Shown: positions 5,945 through 10,229 of the stretch, piece after piece
How positions within the stretch are numbered: position 1 is the stretch's first letter
How the letters are laid out: every line of letters starts with the position of its first letter
Source: an uncultured Ignavibacteriales bacterium
Lineage (GTDB): Bacteria > Bacteroidota > Ignavibacteria > Ignavibacteriales > Ignavibacteriaceae
DNA: 10,229 nucleotides
NCBI GenBank assembly: GCA_913053915.1
Contig: CAJXGP010000033.1
Span: 1 to 10,229 of the forward strand
Direction: 5' to 3'
Notes under the pieces: generated by a model
Database searches by the model: none
Told to the model about the DNA's origin: nothing
Seen by the model: only the letters and a program-made list of their open reading frames with translations
Made by a program: the position numbers and the translations under genes

Positions 5945-7854
5945 TTGCACTTAATAGAACTATTAATTGGCAGCCGCCGGAAGTCGGTTCAGGTAGATTT
6001 GGAAATTGGTTGGAGGAAAATAAAGACTGGGCACTTTCTCGGGATAGATTCTGGGCAACCCCGCTTCCTATTTGGGTGAGCGATGATGGCGATATGTTTG
6101 CCGTTGGAAGTATTGAGGAATTAAGAGAAGGTTTTATTGATGAAAACGGGAAAAGAATACCACTTAAAAATTTTGATAACATTGATCTTCATAAGCCTTT
6201 TGTTGATAAAATATTTTTTGATAAGAACGGTAAAATATTTAAAAGAACTCCTGAGCTTATTGACGCTTGGTTTGATTCCGGGTCTATGCCCTTTGCACAA
6301 TATCATTACCCATTTGAAAATAAAGAATCGTTCGAGAAAAATTATTTTCCCGCGGATTTTATTTGTGAAGGTATTGATCAAACGAGAGGTTGGTTCTATA
6401 CTTTACATGCTATTTCAACAATGTTATTCGACGGCGTTGCATTTAAGAATATCATTGTCAATGAATTGATTCTTGATAAAGATGGCCTTAAAATGTCAAA
6501 ATCAAAAGGCAATACGGTTGATCCTTTTGAACTTTTTGATAAATATGGTGCTGATTCTACCAGATGGTATCTGGTTACAAACAGCCCGCCGTGGCGACCT
6601 ACTTTGTTCGATGTGGATGGCCTAATTGAAGTCCAACGTAAATTTTTCGGTACATTATTAAATACGTATTCTTTTTTTGCTATTTATGCTAACATTGACG
6701 GATTTACTTTCAAGGAAGAAGTGATTCCATACGTTCAACGAGTTGAAATTGACAGATGGATTATATCTGAATTAAATTCATTAATTAAAGAATATGAAAG
6801 ATTAATGGATAATTATGATGTTACACGTGCAGCTAGGGCGGTTTCATCATTTACCATTGATCACTTATCTAATTGGTATGTTCGAAGGAGTAGAAGACGT
6901 TTTTGGAAATCTAAAATGAATCATAGCAAACTTTCCGCTTACCAAACATTGTATGAATGTTTAATCAATATCGTCAAACTAACTGCTCCTTTTACTCCTT
7001 TTATTTCTGAATATATTTATAGAAATCTTAACTCGGTTACTAATAAAGAAAATTATGAATCTGTTCATCTAACTGATTTCCCTGTTCCGACATTCTTTGA
7101 TAATCTTTTGGAAGAAAAAATGGAAATTGCACAAAAGGTTGTGTATTTAACAAGAACTATGAGGGCTAAATCCAAGTTAAAGGTACGGCAACCGTTAAGG
7201 AAAATAATGGTTGTTGTAGAAAATTCCAAAAAAGATGCAGTCAATCAAATGAAAGATGTGATTTTGAATGAAGTGAATGTTAAAGAAATGATCTTATTGG
7301 ATAACGATTCGGCGATTGTGAAAAAATCTGCAAAAGCCAACTTTAAGTCTCTCGGTCCTAAATTTGGTAAAAAGGTAAATTTAATTGCGAATGCTATCAA
7401 AGAATTCGGCAACAAAGAAATTGCTATGCTCGAAGCCGGGGAAAACATTCATTTGAATATTCAAGGCGATGGTGTTGTGGTTAATAAAGAGGATGTAGAA
7501 ATTATAAATTCTGAGATTAGAGGTTGGGTAGTTGAAAATGATGAAAACGTTACAGTTGCAATTGACACGGAATTAGATACTGCGCTTATTGAAGAAGGAT
7601 TGGCACGGGAATTTGTTAATAGAATTCAAAATATGAGGAAAGATTTTGGGTTTGAAGTTACCGACAGAATTAATATCATGTTTGATGGTAGCGGCGAAAT
7701 GGTTGATGCAGTAAATTCGTTTAAAGAATATATCGCAAATGAAACTTTAGGTGATCGCATTGAAAAAGGCGGCATATTAAAAGGTAATTCTTCTAAACAA
7801 TGGAAAATCGGTGAACTCAATTGCACTATACAAATTGAAAAGGTTAATGCCTAA
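5941..7854 (+). pseudogene. ileS: Isoleucyl-tRNA synthetase, C-terminal fragment (frame broken)
   Basis: The 3' part of ileS, in a frame shifted relative to the N-terminal fragment. Recognisable sequence begins before the ATG, at about base 5890: this frame reads [17 protein letters not shown] immediately upstream of MIALN, the family's segment after CWRCxTPLI. The preceding in-frame TGA is at 5887-5889. From ATG 5941 (637 residues) come INWQPPEVGSGRFGNWL (8-24), DWALSRDRFW (29-38), AWFDSGSMPFAQYHYP (109-124), EGIDQTRGWFY (143-153), the KMSKS loop (184-188), and then the anticodon-binding helical domain and C-terminal extension of the long, eukaryote-like IleRS clade. ATG 5941 is simply the first Met in the frame; no real translation start is indicated. 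The stop is 16 bases before the next gene, which keeps its own good ribosome binding site. Confidence 0.9.
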
Positions 7855-7862
7855 AAAAGGAG
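7855..7862 (+). promoter_or_regulatory. Shine-Dalgarno of the DksA/TraR-type gene
   Basis: AAAAGGAG straddles the end of ileS and lies eight bases before ATG 7871. Its strength supports the long, lysine-tailed start over the internal Met85 codon at 8123. Confidence 0.65.
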
Positions 7863-7870
7863 ATTGAAAA

Positions 7871-8632
7871 ATGGCAAAAAAAACTACAAAAAAAAGAGTG
7901 AAAACTAAAAATGTTTCTGCTAAAACACCTAAATCAAAAACAGCGGAAAATAAAAAGAAAACCGGTAAAAATCCTGCTGCAAAAAAATCAAATAAAATTA
8001 CCACCTCAAAAAAAGTTGTAAAAAAAACAACCGGTTCAAAAGCTAATAAGGTAAGTAAAAAGAAAGAAACGAAGAAAGAAACGAAGAAAGAAACGAAGAA
8101 AGAAACGGGACAAACTATCACTATGGCAAGAAAGAAATCGAAAAAGAAAGAAGTAAAAAGTGAGGAAGCTAAATCTGAAACTTTGAGCTCTGCGGAAATT
8201 AGAGCAAGAGCACTTGAGAAAATAAAAGGTTACAGCAAAGAAGACCTTGAGCACTTTAAAAAAATTATTTTGGAGAAACAAAACGAAATAATAGAGCAGC
8301 TTCAAAACTTAAAAGAACAAATGCTGGATACCGCTACAGGTGAATATATCAACGAAAATTCTCCTTATTCTTTGCACATGGCTGAGCAAGGTACTGATGC
8401 TATGGAAAGAGAAAAAACATTTTTATATGCTCAAAGAGAAAATAAATTTTTAGGATATCTTGAAGATGCATTGAAACGAATAGATGCCGGAACGTACGGT
8501 ATTTGTGTTGAATGTATTGAAAAACCACAGCATCTTTGTGAAACATGTCCGCTGGTACCTAGGGAAAGATTGGAAGCTGTGCCTCACAGTCAACTCTGCC
8601 TTCCTGTGAAGCAGAAAAAGGAAAGAAGATAA
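7871..8632 (+). CDS. DksA/TraR-type zinc-finger protein with lysine-rich N-terminal tail
   Basis: A 253-residue protein. Residues 1 to about 105 are a low-complexity Lys/Thr/Ser/Ala tail reminiscent of histone H1-like tails, including four perfect KKET repeats (64-79). Residues about 108-253 form a DksA/TraR-type module: a helical stretch (SAEIRARALEKIKGYS..., 107-152), an acidic tip region HMAEQGTDAMEREKTF (169-184), then the finger GTYGICVEC (207-215) and RLEAVPHSQLC (233-243). DksA-like proteins bind in the RNA polymerase secondary channel and tune transcription; a basic tail could add nucleic-acid binding (inference). The finger is unusual: the family's final C-x2-C is reduced to one Cys (C243, followed by LPV), and an extra CETC pair (C223, C226) sits in an insertion of about ten residues. 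AAAAGGAG at 7855-7862, eight bases before ATG 7871, fixes the start. Met85 (MARKKSKKK) is a possible second start. The gene follows ileS by 16 bases. Confidence 0.88.
   Translation: MAKKTTKKRVKTKNVSAKTPKSKTAENKKKTGKNPAAKKSNKITTSKKVVKKTTGSKANKVSKKKETKKETKKETKKETGQTITMARKKSKKKEVKSEEAKSETLSSAEIRARALEKIKGYSKEDLEHFKKIILEKQNEIIEQLQNLKEQMLDTATGEYINENSPYSLHMAEQGTDAMEREKTFLYAQRENKFLGYLEDALKRIDAGTYGICVECIEKPQHLCETCPLVPRERLEAVPHSQLCLPVKQKKERR
8060..8107 (+). repeat. Four perfect tandem copies of a 12-bp unit encoding KKET
   Basis: The unit AAGAAAGAAACG occurs four times in a row with no mismatch, in frame, giving KKETKKETKKETKKET at residues 64-79 of the DksA/TraR-type protein. Identity at the nucleotide level, including third positions, suggests recent slippage expansion, and copy number probably varies between strains. 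Confidence 0.95.
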
Positions 8633-8667
8633 CGAGAAGGTTGCCCATTTAAATATATCAATAACAC

Positions 8668-8691
8668 TTAACTTTAAATATTAAGAGTTAA
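8668..8691 (+). promoter_or_regulatory. AT-rich hairpin just before the lspA ribosome binding site
   Basis: Bases 8668-8677 (TTAACTTTAA) can pair with 8681-8691 (TTAAGAGTTAA) across a three-base loop, with one bulged G. The stem is immediately followed by, and touches, AAAAGG (8691-8696), the ribosome binding site of the first lspA. It is too AT-rich to be trusted as stable, has no T-run, and could arise by chance in this composition; a role in translation control would be speculation. Confidence 0.3.
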
Positions 8692-8702
8692 AAAGGTTTG
8701 GT

Positions 8703-9296
8703 TTGAAAGTTTTATTTATATCTGCCGTAATTGTAATAATTGATCAGGCAACGAAATTATTGGTTAAAGGAATAAATATCCCTTTTTTAAATTTGCATAG
8801 TGCCGGATTAACGCGGGGTTATCCTGTCCCTATATTAGGAAACTTTTTCAATTTAACCTTTGTGGAAAATCCCGGGATAGCTTTCGGTATCTCTTTCGGC
8901 GCTAAATATAAGCTTTTGATATCGATAATTACGCTTTTGGCCAGCCTTGCTTTACTTATTTACTTGTACATAAATCGCAAACGTGAATTATCCCTGAGAA
9001 TTTCCTTGGCTTTCATTTTGGGTGGTGCCTTTGGAAATTTAATAGACAGAATTTTTTACGGATTGATTTACGGATATGCACCACTTTTTTATGGAAAGGT
9101 TGTGGACTTTTTTGATCTGAAATTCCTTAACTTTTTCATTTTTAATGAATCTTTTGGCCACTATGTTTTTAACTTTGCCGATGTATCGGTTACTGCAGGC
9201 GTTATTTTACTGCTTTTTACTATTAACAAACGTAAGGTTGAAAGCGATGTACCTGCATCTTCAATCCAACATTACTTAGCAGACAATAAGGAATAG
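8703..9296 (+). CDS. lspA: Lipoprotein signal peptidase (signal peptidase II), first copy
   Basis: A 197-residue inner-membrane aspartyl protease that removes the signal peptide from diacylglyceryl-modified prolipoproteins. Family blocks are complete: DQATK (14-18), FVENPGIAFG (53-62), the first catalytic Asp in GGAFGNLIDRIFYG (D115) with GKVVDFFD (131-138), and the second in FNFADVSVTAGV (D160). Four membrane helices are expected, at about residues 3-22, 69-90, 97-115 and 155-174. Like other Bacteroidota-side enzymes it has an extended loop between the catalytic aspartates (YGLIYGYAPLFYGKVVDF). The start is TTG 8703: the DQ motif follows at the usual short distance, no suitable ATG exists, and AAAAGG at 8691-8696 is six bases upstream. 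It lies 70 bases after the DksA/TraR-type gene and one base before a paralogue. The C-terminal 20 residues are hydrophilic. Confidence 0.95.
   Translation: MKVLFISAVIVIIDQATKLLVKGINIPFLNLHSAGLTRGYPVPILGNFFNLTFVENPGIAFGISFGAKYKLLISIITLLASLALLIYLYINRKRELSLRISLAFILGGAFGNLIDRIFYGLIYGYAPLFYGKVVDFFDLKFLNFFIFNESFGHYVFNFADVSVTAGVILLLFTINKRKVESDVPASSIQHYLADNKE
9288..9293 (+). promoter_or_regulatory. Shine-Dalgarno deciding the TTG start of the second lspA
   Basis: AAGGAA overlaps the last codons of the first lspA and ends four bases before TTG 9298. With the identical N-terminal layout of the two paralogues (MK-LF-S then IDQ) it supports TTG initiation. Confidence 0.6.
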
Positions 9297-9297
9297 T

Positions 9298-10017
9298 TTG
9301 AAAATCTTATTTGTTTCCCTCATAATTATAATTATCGATCAAATTTCAAAACTATTTATAAAAGGATTTTCAATTCCCTTTCTCGGCATAGCTTATAAAG
9401 GGATGTATATAGGAGAAAAAATTCCTGTTATAGGGAATTTCTTTAGAATTACTTTTATTGAGAATCCTGGGATGGCTTTCGGATTTAACCCCGGAATAAA
9501 TTTAAAATTGTGGCTATCTCTTTTTTCTTTGGTTGCCAGTATCGGTTTGATTTGGTATTTGTACAAAATCAGAAATCAAAGATTTGCTTTACGCTTTTCG
9601 ATAGCCATGATTTTAGGTGGTGCGATTGGTAACTCAATAGACAGAATATTTTATGGAGTATTTTATCATTATGCACCGATGTTTTATGGAAAGGTGGTCG
9701 ATTTCTTAGATTTTGATTTCTTTCACTTCAGTTTATTTGGTAAAGAATTTTATAGGTGGCCCATTTTCAATGTTGCAGATGCATCGGTGTCGATTGGAGT
9801 TATTCTTTTATTAATTTTTTACAGACAACCTCAAAATTCTCCGAAACCGGATGAAAAGGAAAAATCATCCGATGAAAATATGAGTAATAATATGAATATT
9901 GAGCCGAATAAACCAACTGAATTGGACAAAGACGTATTAACTTCTAAAGATAAAAGAAAGGGAGAAAATAAATTGCAACATGGAGATTCTGATCACGGAG
10001 AAGTAATACCGGATTGA
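9298..10017 (+). CDS. lspA: Lipoprotein signal peptidase, second tandem copy with C-terminal tail
   Basis: A second complete signal peptidase II of 239 residues. DQISK (14-18), FIENPGMAFG (53-62), GGAIGNSIDRIFYG (catalytic D115), GKVVDFLDF (131-139) and IFNVADASVSIGV (catalytic D161) are all present, so there is no sign of inactivation. It aligns with the upstream copy without gaps over the first 150 residues at roughly half identity (about 80 of 150 by eye), so the duplication is old. The chief difference is a tail of about 60 residues from about 177 on, rich in Lys, Glu, Asp, Asn and Pro and without helices, predicted cytoplasmic. It starts with TTG 9298, one base after the previous stop, with AAGGAA at 9288-9293. 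The two are surely co-transcribed. Whether they divide substrates, or one is a backup, cannot be told. Confidence 0.93.
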   Translation: MKILFVSLIIIIIDQISKLFIKGFSIPFLGIAYKGMYIGEKIPVIGNFFRITFIENPGMAFGFNPGINLKLWLSLFSLVASIGLIWYLYKIRNQRFALRFSIAMILGGAIGNSIDRIFYGVFYHYAPMFYGKVVDFLDFDFFHFSLFGKEFYRWPIFNVADASVSIGVILLLIFYRQPQNSPKPDEKEKSSDENMSNNMNIEPNKPTELDKDVLTSKDKRKGENKLQHGDSDHGEVIPD

Positions 10018-10108
10018 AATTCCGCTAACTAAGAGAAAGGAACATATCGATATATTTCCGGCAACTCTATTGAAAAGCTTCCTGTGACTACGCAGTAGTT
10101 GAAAAAAA

Positions 10109-10229
10109 ATGTTCTCTATTTTAAATGATTACTTGAACTTTTCCGCACTTCTTTCCGGTTATTATTTTTCTGTATTTAGTATCTTATCAGTAATATTCGT
10201 GTTATTTTTGGCAGAAAATATTGATTTGT
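10109..10229 (+). CDS. Start of an unidentified membrane ORF, cut by the window edge
   Basis: An ATG at 10109 opens a frame that stays open for 40 codons to the end of the window. The product begins MFSILNDYLNFSALL and is followed by a strongly hydrophobic stretch (about residues 18-36, FSVFSILSVIFVLFL), so it would be a membrane protein or carry a signal anchor. There is no clear Shine-Dalgarno, only a run of A residues before the ATG, and 91 non-coding bases separate it from lspA. I do not recognise the family from so short a piece; it might be chance in AT-rich DNA. Confidence 0.4.
   Translation, partial: MFSILNDYLNFSALLSGYYFSVFSILSVIFVLFLAENIDL

Noticed and set aside
6137..6469. Alternate-frame ORFs within the 3' half of ileS on both strands
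   Set aside because: The ileS frame is strongly conserved throughout, so these are chance openings in AT-rich DNA.
7777..8121. Phe/Val-rich frame on the minus strand opposite the DksA/TraR-type tail
   Set aside because: Its composition is just the complement of the lysine codons of the tail; it is not a membrane protein gene.
10018..10108. Short frames between lspA and the last ORF (for example one ending IEKLPVTTQ)
   Set aside because: All are closed by stops within about 25 codons and lack starts; the small ACTAC-GTAGT hairpin at 10087-10099 has no T-run. I see nothing supportable here.

Overview
The window is AT-rich bacterial DNA with short intergenic gaps and mostly one long plus-strand gene cluster. 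The order yggS, divIVA-like, purine nucleoside phosphorylase, membrane coiled-coil gene, ileS, TraR/DksA-type gene, lspA, lspA points to the Bacteroidota/Chlorobiota/Ignavibacteriota side of the tree. An Ignavibacteria-like organism is my best guess. This rests on gene order and protein style remembered from the family, not on a search. No RNA genes, CRISPR arrays, insertion sequences or attachment sites were seen.

Left part (1-1761, minus strand): phosphate acetyltransferase (pta) is read leftward. Directly downstream of it lies the C-terminal third of a heparinase II/III-type polysaccharide lyase that has lost its N-terminal domain, so it is probably a remnant. Its 3' end carries a 38-bp direct repeat with a 43-bp period. 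Bases 1762-2024 are the divergent intergenic region between pta and the plus-strand cluster.

Central part (2025-4685, plus): a PLP-homeostasis protein (YggS), a DivIVA-family coiled-coil protein, a trimeric purine nucleoside phosphorylase and a four-helix membrane protein with a cytoplasmic coiled coil. They are packed with a 4-bp overlap, a 13-bp gap and a 0-bp gap, and are almost certainly co-transcribed. After a 161-bp AT-rich gap comes isoleucyl-tRNA synthetase. It is broken into two frames by loss of roughly 45 codons in the middle, including the conserved HSYPxCWRC-TPLI stretch.

Right part (7871-10229, plus): a DksA/TraR-type protein with a long lysine-rich tail and an altered zinc finger, then two tandem paralogous prolipoprotein signal peptidases (lspA). 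The second has a hydrophilic C-terminal tail. The beginning of an unidentified membrane ORF runs off the right edge.

Functionally this is a housekeeping cluster (PLP balance, envelope or division scaffolding, purine salvage, Ile-tRNA charging, transcriptional control, lipoprotein maturation). The unusual points are several apparent deletions in conserved proteins (ileS, divIVA, heparinase), the paired lspA genes, and the divIVA/membrane coiled-coil pairing. Because an intact ileS is expected to be essential, an assembly or sequencing deletion must be considered before a biological explanation.
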